From: Constrictibacter sp. MBR-5
Lineage (GTDB): Bacteria > Pseudomonadota > Alphaproteobacteria > JAJUGE01
NCBI RefSeq assembly: GCF_040549485.1
Contig: NZ_JBEPTK010000006.1
Span: 62,001-126,000 of the forward strand
Length of the DNA stretch: 64,000 bases
Direction: 5' to 3'
Under the pieces are notes generated by a model, which saw nothing but the letters and a program-made list of their open reading frames with translations, searched no databases and was not told the origin of the DNA. Below, in pieces: positions 18,469-27,216 of the stretch (position 1 is the first letter of the stretch; each line of letters begins with the position of its first letter). The translations under genes and the position numbers were made by a program.

Positions 18469-19524
18469 CTACACCACCGCAACGGCGTTGCCGGGCGAAC
18501 CCACAGCGCCCGGCAGGCGAAGCGGCTGACCCGTCATGAAGAAGCGCGAGCGGCCGTTCGCCTTCAGCCACGGCGCCAGCTCGCCGAACCACCACATCTC
18601 GCCCAGCGGCACGCCGATCTTGAACAGGCAGTGATTGTGCAGCGGCAGGGCGGCATAGGTGTCGCCCTCGCCCGGCCGCGCCGGCATCTGCTCGACGGCG
18701 TAATTGTCGGCGAACAGGGTCGCGATGCCGCTGTCGGTGATCCACTGCAGCAGCTTCGGGTCGCGGCCGTCGAGCGCCGGGCAGGAACGCGCCAGCGTCG
18801 GCCCGTCGGGCTTCTTGTTCATCTCCATGATGACGTCGGCGAAGCCGGTGTAGAGGCAGAGCATGTCGCCCTCTTCCACCACCACCTTGTCGGTGTCCAG
18901 CACGCGCATGAAGTCGTCGTAGGTCACGATCTTGCGCTCGCGGCCGAAATGCGACGCCAGGTTCACCATGACGCCGCGGCCGACGATGCCCTTCTCGGCG
19001 AACTTCTCGATGCCCAGCCGGCGCGCGCCCATCACGTCCTCGCGCGGGATCGCCTTGCCGGTCTTCTGGTCGTAGTCGACAGGACCGACGATGTCCGTGC
19101 CGCCCTGCCAGCCGTTGTAGTAGCGGATCTCCTCGACCCCGTCGCCGTCGGCGTCGAACAGCTGCCCCATGTGGCAGAAGGCGTCCCACTGCGTCGAATA
19201 TTGCAGCGTCATCAGCACCCGGTCGTCGCAGCCGACGTCGAGATAGCGCGGGTCTTCCATCCGCATCGGGAAGTTGTAGCGGGCGAGGCCGTTCTCCGGC
19301 GACGTCGTCGGCTGCAGCACCGGCGGCGTACGGCGCGGGTTCAGCACGTTGCCGCCCGGATAGTCGAGCGGCAGGCTGAGGCAGAAGGTCCGCCCCTCCA
19401 CGATCTCCTCCTTCGCCCGCATGACGCGCTCGGGCGTCAGCAGGTTCAGCCGGCCGAGTTCGTCGTCCGGCCCGAAATCGCCCCAGTTCGACCCTTCCGG
19501 CCTGTGCTTCCAGCGCTGCGTCAT
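18469..19524 (-). CDS. Cyclase-family metal-dependent hydrolase
   Basis: Member of the kynurenine-formamidase-like cyclase family (351 residues, cytoplasmic, no signal). The metal-binding region usually written HxGTHxDxPxH appears in divergent form around STQWDAFCHMGQLFDADGDG, and a second conserved segment is LYTGFADV. Longer cyclase-family proteins of this type hydrolyse lactones or amides of cyclic acids. Co-transcription with a CoA-transferase suggests a route that opens a ring or amide and then activates the acid; this is inference. Confidence 0.8.
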   Translation of the reverse strand: MTQRWKHRPEGSNWGDFGPDDELGRLNLLTPERVMRAKEEIVEGRTFCLSLPLDYPGGNVLNPRRTPPVLQPTTSPENGLARYNFPMRMEDPRYLDVGCDDRVLMTLQYSTQWDAFCHMGQLFDADGDGVEEIRYYNGWQGGTDIVGPVDYDQKTGKAIPREDVMGARRLGIEKFAEKGIVGRGVMVNLASHFGRERKIVTYDDFMRVLDTDKVVVEEGDMLCLYTGFADVIMEMNKKPDGPTLARSCPALDGRDPKLLQWITDSGIATLFADNYAVEQMPARPGEGDTYAALPLHNHCLFKIGVPLGEMWWFGELAPWLKANGRSRFFMTGQPLRLPGAVGSPGNAVAVV

Positions 19525-19597
19525 GTCCCGCGTTCCCTCTCGTCGTGCCCTGCGGCTTCGTGACCGCGATTTGAACGGACTTTACCCGCCCGCGGCA

Positions 19598-19682
19598 AGA
19601 GGGGGACGACGGGCGGCGCCTGTCCAAGAGGGGGACGTACGCGGCCCCTACCCGAGAGGGGGACGTACGTGGCGCCTATCAC
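19598..19682. repeat. Three tandem G-rich repeats, period 28-29 bp
   Basis: AGAGGGGGACG starts at 19598, 19627 and 19655. Copies two and three extend the match to AGAGGGGGACGTACG followed by C/T-GG and CCCTA or GCCTA. The array abuts the palindromic repeat at 19681. No ORF crosses it convincingly. Confidence 0.75.
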
Positions 19683-19776
19683 TGTCATCCCCGGGCGCAG
19701 CGAAGCGGAGACCCGGGGATCCACTCCCAGCCTGTGCGCTTCCCTGGGTTGCCGGGTCGAGCCCGGCAATGACAGT
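19681..19776. repeat. Palindromic repeat bounded by ACTGTCAT/ATGACAGT
   Basis: Begins ACTGTCATCCCCGGGC and ends GCCCGGCAATGACAGT, so the outer 8 bp are perfect inverted repeats. Internally it has GGAGACCCGGGGATCCACTC and CCCTGGGTTGCCGGGTCGAG. It differs in sequence from the 13.7-kb element but shares the layout of short dispersed intergenic palindromes. Confidence 0.75.
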
Positions 19777-19930
19777 GAAAGTGGCACCGCGCACACTGGC
19801 GTGGCGATGGACAAAAGGAATTTATACCGATACACTTCTTCAGCCGCACGCCGGCCAGCTGTTGCACATGGTCAATCGATAGGGAACGTCGCCGCCGCAC
19901 CGGTTGCACCACCTGCGCGCCCACAGCGGC

Positions 19931-19960
19931 TCACCCCTATAAAACACCACAAATCCCTAT
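19931..19960 (-). repeat. Phased decamer array A
   Basis: Read on the minus strand this is three consecutive 10-mers: ATAGGGATTT, GTGGTGTTTT, ATAGGGGTGA. The exact 10-bp period puts each G-tract on the same DNA face. The layout resembles MraZ-type operators (short TGGG-type boxes repeated every 10 bp), but no mraZ or division gene is present here. Confidence 0.5.
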
Positions 19961-19962
19961 GC

Positions 19963-20030
19963 TGCCGCTCCGGCCGGCGTGAAACGTTCGGTCAAACATG
20001 TTCCACAATGTTTCACACGGGCGAGCGGCA
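19963..20030. other. Nested dyad with three parS-like half-sites
   Basis: Outer arms TGCCGCTC (19963-19970) and GAGCGGCA (20023-20030) enclose inner arms GTGAAAC (19979-19985) and GTTTCAC (20010-20016), sharing nearly the same centre. The inner region reads TGTTCCAC then TGTTTCAC as direct repeats 10 bp apart. These match the half-site of the ParB target parS (TGTTTCACGTGAAACA), but no intact parS is present. Confidence 0.4.
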
Positions 20031-20057
20031 CCCCCATAAAACCCCATAAAAACCTAT
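20028..20057 (-). repeat. Phased decamer array B
   Basis: On the minus strand: ATAGGTTTTT, ATGGGGTTTT, ATGGGGGTGC, again with an exact 10-bp period. It overlaps the last codon of the gamma-carbonic anhydrase gene. Arrays A and B flank the nested dyad and lie in the same orientation. Confidence 0.5.
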
Positions 20058-20626
20058 CCCCGCATCCCCCGCGCCTTCTCCATCTCAACCGCGACGAAGT
20101 CGTTGCACGCCGGATCGTCCCACGCACGGTGGCGGCCTTCGGCATAGGCGCGCGCGTTCCACAGATAGAGCAGCGCATTGCGCCGCGTCTTCTCGAAGCC
20201 GTCGCGCTGCGCGATCACCTTCGCCGGCACGCCGGCGACGATCGAGCCCGGCGGCACGACCGTGCCCTCGGTGACGATCGAATGCCCGGCGACGATGGAG
20301 TTCGCGCCGATCACCGCGCCGTCCATGATCGTGGCGCCGATGCCGATCAGGCAGTTGTCGCCGATCGTGGCGCCGTGGATGCAGACCTTGTGGGTGATCG
20401 AGCACCAGTCGCCGATGCGCGTCGGGTGCGCACCGCCGATGTGGACCATGGCATGGTCCTGGATGTTGGTGCCGCGGCCGATCTCGACGAAATCCGACTC
20501 GGCGCGGATCACCGCATAGGGCCACAGGCTCGCATCCTCGCCGATGCGCACCCGGCCGAAGACCAGCGCCGTTTCGTGGATGAAGGCCGGCCGGTCCAGA
20601 ACGACCTCGGCTCCGAAACGCGACAT
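20054..20626 (-). CDS. Gamma-carbonic anhydrase family protein
   Basis: Left-handed beta-helix hexapeptide protein of 190 residues. Candidate zinc ligands lie in NIQDHAMVHIGG and ITHKVCIHGATIG, matching the His spacing of gamma-class carbonic anhydrases and PaaY/YrdA-type proteins. Hexapeptide turns run through about residue 150, and a helical tail (NALLYLWNARAYAEG) packs against the helix. Whether it has anhydrase or thioesterase activity is not decided by sequence. It is divergent from the EamA gene. Confidence 0.9.
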   Translation of the reverse strand: MSRFGAEVVLDRPAFIHETALVFGRVRIGEDASLWPYAVIRAESDFVEIGRGTNIQDHAMVHIGGAHPTRIGDWCSITHKVCIHGATIGDNCLIGIGATIMDGAVIGANSIVAGHSIVTEGTVVPPGSIVAGVPAKVIAQRDGFEKTRRNALLYLWNARAYAEGRHRAWDDPACNDFVAVEMEKARGMRG

Positions 20627-20730
20627 GCCGCTCCTCCAGTCTCTCGTGCGCCAGGTGTTTGAATGCCGCTTTCGCAGGCAATCGCCACAGGGTAGCGTCG
20701 CCGTCCACCGGAGAACAGGAGCCCCCGGAG

Positions 20731-21612
20731 GTGACGCTCGCCCGTTTCGTGGCGCGGCGCGACGGCCCCGCGGCCGTCCGGCGCGCGATCCTGCTGCTGA
20801 TCGTGGCGATGGCGTGCCTGACGGCGATGGACACGATCGCCAAGGTGCTGACGGCGGCGATGCCGGTCATGCAGGTGGCGTGGGCCCGCTTCTTCTTCCT
20901 CTTCGTGGCCCTGGCGCCGATCTTCGTCGGCACGCCCTTCCGCAGCCTGATCCGGACGGGCAACCTGCGCCTGCAGCTGGCGCGCGGCTTCCTGCAGCTG
21001 CCGGCCAACATCTGCTTCCTGACGGCGCTCTACTACCTGCCGCTGGCCGACGCGGTGGCGGTGGCCTTCTCGGCGCCGCTCTTCATCGTCGCCTTCTCCG
21101 CGCTCTGGCTCGGCGAGCGGGTGGACTGGCGCAACTGGACCGCCGTCGGCATCGGCATGATCGGCGTGCTGGTGATCGTGCGGCCGGGGTTCGGCGAGGC
21201 GCATTGGGCACTCGTCCTGCCGCTGATCACCGCGATCGTCTTCGCCCTGTTCCAGGTGATGACCCGCATCCTCGGCCGCACCGACAGCAGCCTGACGATC
21301 GTGTTCTATTCCAACCTCGTCGGACTGATCGGCACGGGTGCGGTCCTGCCCTTCGTCTGGCAGGCGCCGAGTGTCGACCTCTGGTTGATGATGGCGGCAC
21401 TCGGTCTGCTCGCCGCCGTCGGCCACTATCTGATGATCGAGGCGTTCTCGACCGCCCCCGCCTCGGTCCTGGCGCCCTTCACCTATGTCGAGCTGATCTG
21501 GGCGGCGGCGATCGGCTACCTGCTCTTCGGCGACCTGCCCGGCCCCTATGTCGTCGTCGGCTCGGTCATCGTCGTCGCCGCCGGCATCTTCACCGTGCTC
21601 CAGGATCGGTGA
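20731..21612 (+). CDS. EamA/DMT-family transporter
   Basis: Ten-helix inner-membrane metabolite transporter built of two EamA repeats, about 293 residues. The first repeat starts at ILLLIVAMACLTAMDTIAKV and the second at WALVLPLITAIVFALFQVMT. A GTG at 20731 with an AGGAG site about 10 bp upstream gives a normal family length. An ATG at 20659 would add 24 residues without membrane character. The 3' end overlaps the convergent MFS gene by 23 bp. Substrate unknown; relatives export amino acids or metabolites. Confidence 0.88.
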   Translation: MTLARFVARRDGPAAVRRAILLLIVAMACLTAMDTIAKVLTAAMPVMQVAWARFFFLFVALAPIFVGTPFRSLIRTGNLRLQLARGFLQLPANICFLTALYYLPLADAVAVAFSAPLFIVAFSALWLGERVDWRNWTAVGIGMIGVLVIVRPGFGEAHWALVLPLITAIVFALFQVMTRILGRTDSSLTIVFYSNLVGLIGTGAVLPFVWQAPSVDLWLMMAALGLLAAVGHYLMIEAFSTAPASVLAPFTYVELIWAAAIGYLLFGDLPGPYVVVGSVIVVAAGIFTVLQDR

Positions 21613-22837
21613 GCGGGTTGCCGGCTTCCGACGGCAGATGGGGCGGGTCGCGCCGGAACAGCAGGACGGACGCGACCACCGCCGGCACCGCGGCCAGCAA
21701 GAAGCCGAAGGCATAGACGTCGGTGACGCCGAGGATCGCGCTGAAGACCAGCGGGAACGACATCATGCCGGCGCTGCCGAAGGAGAGCACGCCGCCGGTC
21801 ATGGCGCTGACCCGGCCGTCGGGCGAGATCTTGGCCACCTCGGCCAGCAGCACGCCGTGCCAGCTGACCGCCGTCGCACTGTAGGCGCAGGCCATCAGCA
21901 CGATGGCTGCGATAGGCCATGTCGGGCCGCTCAGGCCCATGCCGACCGATGCCGCCGCCATGCCGAGCCCGAGGCAGCCCAGCATGGTCCGCGGCGACAC
22001 GAAGCGGCTGCCCATCCAGCCCCAGAAGATGCGTGCGGGAATCGCGACCGCCTGGGCGATGGCGAAGGCGAAGCCGGCGGTTTCCAGGTCGTAGTGCAGG
22101 CCGCCCGTCATGTAGATGACGAAGAAGGAGGCAAAGACCGCCTGCAGCCCGACGAAGGCGAAGGCGGCGATGGCCATGACCCGCAGGTCGCGCCGGCGCA
22201 GCACGGTGCGCAGCGTGTCGATGACCGTCGCGGGCGACCAGCGCTGGTTCGGATTGCGATCCTGGTCGAACTCGGCGCGCATCGGCTGCAGCACGACGGC
22301 CAGCGTCAGGCACATCAGCGCCCCGATGACGAAGGCGCCGCGCCAGCCGAAATAGGCCACGGAGATCGGCACGATGAGCCCGGCGAGCATGGCGCCGACC
22401 GGCACGCCGGTCTGCTTGATCGAGAACATCAGCGGCGCCAGGTGCGGCGGGCTGTAGCGGGCCAGGATCTGCGAACTGGCCGGGGTGGAGGGTGCCGAGC
22501 CCGTGCCGATGACCATGGCGGCGATGACGATCACCGGCAGCAGCCCCGAGGTGATCGCCAGCAGGCCGGCCGCCATCATGCAGAGCGAGATCTGGCTCAT
22601 GCGCAGGGCGCCGATCCGCACGATGAAGGCGCCGCACGACACCTGGGCGAACATGCCGGCGAAGAAGACGCAGCCGGTGAAGACGCCGACCAGCGCCGGA
22701 TTGATGCCGAGGTCGGCCGCCACCGCCGGCGCGGCGACCGGCATGATCAGGCCGCTCATATAGGCGAACGCCTGCTGCACCAGCATGGCGACGACGGCGA
22801 TGTACAGAGGGTTCATGCTGGTGACGATCGCGGCCAT
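21590..22837 (-). CDS. Major facilitator superfamily transporter
   Basis: Twelve-helix membrane transporter of 415 residues. The cytoplasmic loop 2-3 signature is weak (GAFIVRIGALRMSQ). The second half begins near residue 210 after a loop with the basic stretch RRRDLRVMAIAAF. A run of Gly/Ala-rich helices fills the rest. It lies about 55 bp downstream of the acyl-CoA dehydrogenase gene on the same strand, so both could be expressed together. Substrate not predictable. Confidence 0.85.
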   Translation of the reverse strand: MAAIVTSMNPLYIAVVAMLVQQAFAYMSGLIMPVAAPAVAADLGINPALVGVFTGCVFFAGMFAQVSCGAFIVRIGALRMSQISLCMMAAGLLAITSGLLPVIVIAAMVIGTGSAPSTPASSQILARYSPPHLAPLMFSIKQTGVPVGAMLAGLIVPISVAYFGWRGAFVIGALMCLTLAVVLQPMRAEFDQDRNPNQRWSPATVIDTLRTVLRRRDLRVMAIAAFAFVGLQAVFASFFVIYMTGGLHYDLETAGFAFAIAQAVAIPARIFWGWMGSRFVSPRTMLGCLGLGMAAASVGMGLSGPTWPIAAIVLMACAYSATAVSWHGVLLAEVAKISPDGRVSAMTGGVLSFGSAGMMSFPLVFSAILGVTDVYAFGFLLAAVPAVVASVLLFRRDPPHLPSEAGNPLTDPGAR

Positions 22838-22891
22838 GTGGGCACCCTCCCGTCCCCGGGAGGTTGCACGGAACGTGCCGTTGACGGGCGG

Positions 22892-24031
22892 CTAGAGGTA
22901 GCGCGAGATGATGAGCTTCATCACCTCGGAGGTGCCGGCGTAGATCCGGTTGATCCGCGCGTCGGCATAGGCCTTGGTGATCGGATACTCCCACATGTAG
23001 CCGTAGCCGCCGTGCAGCTGCAGGCACTCGTCGAGCACCCTGCCCTGCATCTCCGAGCACCAGAGCTTGGCGATCGCCGCGGCTTCCAGGTCGAGCTTGC
23101 CCTCGCGCAGCAGCTCGATGCAGTTGTCGACGTAGACGCGCCCCATCTGCGCCTGGGCGTGGCACTCGGCCAGCTTGAACTTGGTGTTCTGGAATTCGAA
23201 GATCTTCTGCCCGAACGCCTCGCGCTCCTTGGTGTACTTCACCGTCCACTCGATCGCGACCTCGGCCGAGGCGACGGCGCGGATGGCGGACAGCAGGCGC
23301 TCGCGCGGCAGCTGCTCCATCAGGTAGCGGAAGCCCTGGTTCTCTTCGCCCAGGATGTTGCTGACCGGCACCCGCACGTCCTCGAAGAACAGTTCCGACG
23401 TGTCCTGCGCCTTCAGACCCAGCTTCTCCAGGTTGCGGCCGCGCTTGAAGCCGGCCCGGTCGGCCTCGACCAGGATCAGGCTGGTGCCCTTGGCGCCCTT
23501 CGACGGATCGGTCTTGGCGACGACGATGAACAGGTCGGCGTTCTGGCCGTTGGTGATGAAGGTCTTCTGACCGGTGATGACCCAGTCGTTGCCGTCGCGC
23601 ACCGCACGCGTCTTCACGCCCTGCAGGTCGCTGCCGGTCCCGGGCTCGGTCATGCAGATGCCGCCGATGATCTCGCCCTTGGCCATCGGCGGCAGCCAGG
23701 CCTTCTTCAGCTCTTCCGAGCCGTAGGTCTCGATGTAGGGCGCCACGATGTCGGAATGGAGCTGGAAGCCGAGGCCGCTCGCGTTGACCCGCGTGCTCTC
23801 CTCGATGACGATCGCGCAGTAGCCGAAATCGGCGCCGGCGCCGCCATACTCTTCCGCGGCGGTCGACAGCAGCAGGCCCGCCTCGCCCGCCTTCAGCCAG
23901 ACCTCGCGCGAGACGACGCCGTCCTTCTCCCACTGGTCGTGATAGGGGACGACCTCACGCTCCATGAAGCGGGCGACGGCGTCGCGGAAGATGCGGTGGT
24001 CTTCGCCGTAGATCTTGCGCTCTGCGGGCAT
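22892..24031 (-). CDS. Acyl-CoA dehydrogenase
   Basis: FAD-dependent acyl-CoA dehydrogenase, 379 residues. Signatures seen are TEPGTGSDLQGVKTRA, the FITNGQNADLFIVVAKT segment, and the C-terminal LQLHGGYGYMWEYPITKAYADAR followed by IYAGTSEVMKLII (quoted in parts). The position holding the catalytic Glu in the medium-chain class (YEGT) is Ala here, so the base is probably the helix-G type of isovaleryl/long-chain enzymes. It follows the fused permease gene by 32 bp. Natural acyl substrate unknown. Confidence 0.92.
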   Translation of the reverse strand: MPAERKIYGEDHRIFRDAVARFMEREVVPYHDQWEKDGVVSREVWLKAGEAGLLLSTAAEEYGGAGADFGYCAIVIEESTRVNASGLGFQLHSDIVAPYIETYGSEELKKAWLPPMAKGEIIGGICMTEPGTGSDLQGVKTRAVRDGNDWVITGQKTFITNGQNADLFIVVAKTDPSKGAKGTSLILVEADRAGFKRGRNLEKLGLKAQDTSELFFEDVRVPVSNILGEENQGFRYLMEQLPRERLLSAIRAVASAEVAIEWTVKYTKEREAFGQKIFEFQNTKFKLAECHAQAQMGRVYVDNCIELLREGKLDLEAAAIAKLWCSEMQGRVLDECLQLHGGYGYMWEYPITKAYADARINRIYAGTSEVMKLIISRYL

Positions 24032-24063
24032 GCTGTGCCTCCGATAGGAAATTCGGTGCGATC

Positions 24064-25376
24064 TTATGTGCGGACAACCGGCGCTGCCACACCCTGCGGT
24101 CGCACCATGAGCACCAGACAGAGCAGCGCGAACACCGCGACGTCCTTATAGGCGACGCCGAAGTAGGCCGACCACAGCGTTTCGAGCATGGCTATCATGA
24201 AGCCGCCCGCCGTGGCCCCCGCGACCGAACCGAGCCCGCCGGCCACCGCCGCGGTCAGCGCCTTGAATCCCAGCATCAGTCCCATCGAGAAATTGGCGAC
24301 GCCGTACTGCGCCACGACGACGAAACCCGCCAGCCCGGCACAGGCCCCGGCGAGTGCGAAAGCGCCGTACCGGACCCTGCCGCCGTCGATGCCCATCAGT
24401 GCCGCGGTGTCCGGATCCTGCGACACGGCGCGGTACCGCAGGCCGAAGGGGGTCGCGCCGACGACCAGGACGACGCCCGCGACGGCGACCGCCGTACCGG
24501 CGACCAGCACCAGCTGGCGCATCGTCGTCGACACGTCGAACGCGCCGACGCCGACCAGCGTCACGACCTGCGACAGCCCCGCCTGTACCCAAAGGTCGCC
24601 GGCGCCCTGCAGCAGGCGCACGCCCTCCGCTAGGATCAGGGCGAGACCGATGCTGGCGATCAGCGGCATCTGCGGGGCCGAGCGGCGCAGCGGCCGGAAG
24701 ATCAGGGCCTCGCAGGCCAGTCCGGCGGCCGCGCCCGCCACCACCGCCATCGCCAGACCGGCAGCCAGGCTCGGCAGGATCGCGAGCCCGGCGGTCCCGG
24801 CCGCGACCGTCGCGATGACCGTCACCACCGCCCCGACCATGGCCATGTCGCCGAAGGCGAGGTTGAAGCGTCCGACGATCCGATGGATCAGCGCATAGCC
24901 GTTGGCGAGCAGAGCGTACACACAGCCGAGGGTCAGCGCGTTCAGGATCTGCTGGAGAAGGTAGAGCGCGTGCGGGAAGCCGCTCGACGCGCGTTCCACC
25001 GACCGGGAAGCGCTGCCGGGGATATCGACCCGCAACCTCATCCATCGGTCGAGCCAGAAGAGCTCCATCGGGGTCAGCCAGCCGTCGCGATCGGTCGCGA
25101 CCCTGTCCATCAGGTCGCGGCGGCTACCACCCTGCCCCCCGGTGAAGCCGCATTCGACCCAGTGCTCGCCGTCCGGTTCCTCCCAGTAGACGCGCACGCC
25201 GCCGTCCTCGACGGTCTCGCTGCGCACCGCGCCGATCTCGCCGCGCGCAAAGGCGCCCACCGTCAGCCCGCAGAGCCTGGCATGGTCCGGCCGCGGCGCG
25301 CAGCCGGCGGCGATCCCTGCCAGCAGCCCCACGACGATGGCCGCCGGCAGCCCGGGCGCTCCGAAGCGCCGGCCTG

Positions 25377-25380
<4 letters not shown>
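24064..25380 (-). CDS. LivH-type ABC permease with N-terminal lipoprotein-like domain
   Basis: 438 residues. Residues about 136-438 are a branched-chain-amino-acid/urea-type permease: [25 protein letters not shown], then a Gly/Ala-rich helix bundle with [16 protein letters not shown] and [20 protein letters not shown] (each a separate segment). Residues 1-135 are unusual: a signal-like helix ending in GIAAGC (possible lipidated Cys27), a Cys pair (37 and 77), and [13 protein letters not shown], an EF-hand-like loop lacking the first Asp. The start overlaps the ureG stop by 4 bp, so it belongs to the urease transcription unit. No cognate second permease or ATPase is adjacent; it may pair with UrtC/D/E or transport another ligand. 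Confidence 0.8.
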
Positions 25381-25996
<616 letters not shown>

Positions 25997-26000
<4 letters not shown>

Positions 26001-26686
26001 GAGCGGAACAGCCTCGTATACTGGGTTTCGTGGAGCATCGAGCACAGGTCGAGCATCGGGGTGGCGCTGCCCAGATCGCCGATGTCCGCGGCGATGGCGG
26101 CGGCGGCGGTTTCGGCGACCACCGGTTCCAGCGCCGCCTGTACCCGCAGCCCGTCGGTCTGGCCGAGCGGCACCAGCTTGACCGCCGCCGACACCAGTCC
26201 CGCGGCGAATGCCTGCAGGTAGAGCGGAAGGGCCACGGCGAGCGGAATGGGCTGGAGGGCGCACACCGTGCCGACCGCGACAGGCAGCACCGGCACGGTC
26301 CCGTCGTCGGCCAGTGCCCGGGCCCAGCGATCGAGGCGCGGGTCTGGCCACACCGCGCGCACCGCCATGACGAAGGACCCGCCCTGCTGGCCGGATTCGA
26401 GCGCGAGTTCGGCTGTGGCGCGGAAGGCGGCGCCCAGTCGTGCCGGTCCCAGGTCGCCGCTCTCCGCCGCACGCCACGCCGCGGCGAACAGGATTGCGTC
26501 GCTTCGGCCGCTGCCGTGGCGCACGACCGTGCCGATCCAGTCCGCGGCCGTCGTCCTGTCGCGCGCGAGGCCCAGCTCGACCGCCTGTTCCAGCCCGTGC
26601 GAATAGCTGAAGCCGCCGATCGGAAACGCCGGCGACAGCCAGGTCTGAAGCCGCAGGGCCGCCGCGGGATCAATCGCCGTGTTCAT
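25997..26686 (-). CDS. ureF: Urease accessory protein UreF
   Basis: All-helical GTPase-regulating chaperone of urease activation; 229 residues. The N-terminal [21 protein letters not shown] segment is the family hallmark (quoted 21 positions as [13 protein letters not shown] plus FSYSHGLE). The C-terminal part is helical and ends TRLFRS. Its start overlaps the ureE 3' end by 17 bp and its stop overlaps ureG. Confidence 0.94.
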
Positions 26687-27203
26687 GGCCGTGGTGATGA
26701 TGGTGCCCGTGGTGTTCGTGATGATGATCGTCGGCGTGATCGTGGCGGTGATGTCCGTGCCCGCCGCCGTCTCCGGAGTAGGCGCCGCCCTCGGGCTGGA
26801 ACGGCGCCGCGATCCGCCGCACCTCGGCCCCGAGGCCGCGCACCATCTCCTCGATCACATGGTCGGGCCGAATGCGCAGCATGTCCCCGACGATCTGCGT
26901 CGGCAGGTGCCGGTTGCCGAGATGCCACGCGACCCGAACCATGGCATGCGCCGAACCGGCGCGAATCTCGGCCACCGGCTCCGGCGCCGCGGTCACCCGC
27001 AGCCAACCGCCGCCGTCGAGTTCCAGCCCGTCGCCGTCCGCCATCGCGACAGCCTTGGGCAGGTCGAGAAGCACGTCCTCCCCGCCGTCGGTCGCGAGGC
27101 GGATGCGCCGCCGGTGGCGCGCGTCGAAGTCGAGGACGACCGTGCCCGCCGCTTCGGCCTCGGGCCAATGGCCGGCATGGGCGTGTCGAAAGGCGCGGCG
27201 CAT
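26670..27203 (-). CDS. ureE: Urease accessory metallochaperone UreE
   Basis: Nickel-binding donor protein, 177 residues. The N-terminal peptide-binding domain is followed by the metal-binding domain with [12 protein letters not shown]. The C-terminal tail of about 30 residues is dominated by His and Asp and is a classic Ni-storage tail. It lies 13 bp after ureC. Confidence 0.96.
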   Translation of the reverse strand: MRRAFRHAHAGHWPEAEAAGTVVLDFDARHRRRIRLATDGGEDVLLDLPKAVAMADGDGLELDGGGWLRVTAAPEPVAEIRAGSAHAMVRVAWHLGNRHLPTQIVGDMLRIRPDHVIEEMVRGLGAEVRRIAAPFQPEGGAYSGDGGGHGHHRHDHADDHHHEHHGHHHHHGHEHGD

Positions 27204-27216
27204 CAGGCGGCCCTCC

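Larger units (their letters stand above)
19525..20053. other. 529-bp non-coding region rich in repeats
   Basis: Between the cyclase-family gene and the gamma-carbonic anhydrase gene, both on the minus strand, there is no credible CDS. The region contains, in order, three tandem G-rich repeats, a palindromic repeat, a phased decamer array, a nested dyad with parS-like half-sites, and a second decamer array. Each is listed separately. Confidence 0.8.

Noticed and set aside
17102-19627. Single 841-residue CoA-transferase fusion protein
   Set aside because: Only the last 228 residues are coding in this frame; the upstream part is the wrong frame of subunit A and the cyclase gene, both of which have intact frames.
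19598-19682. CRISPR array
   Set aside because: Only three units, no spacers of constant length between identical repeats, and no cas genes; it is a short tandem repeat.
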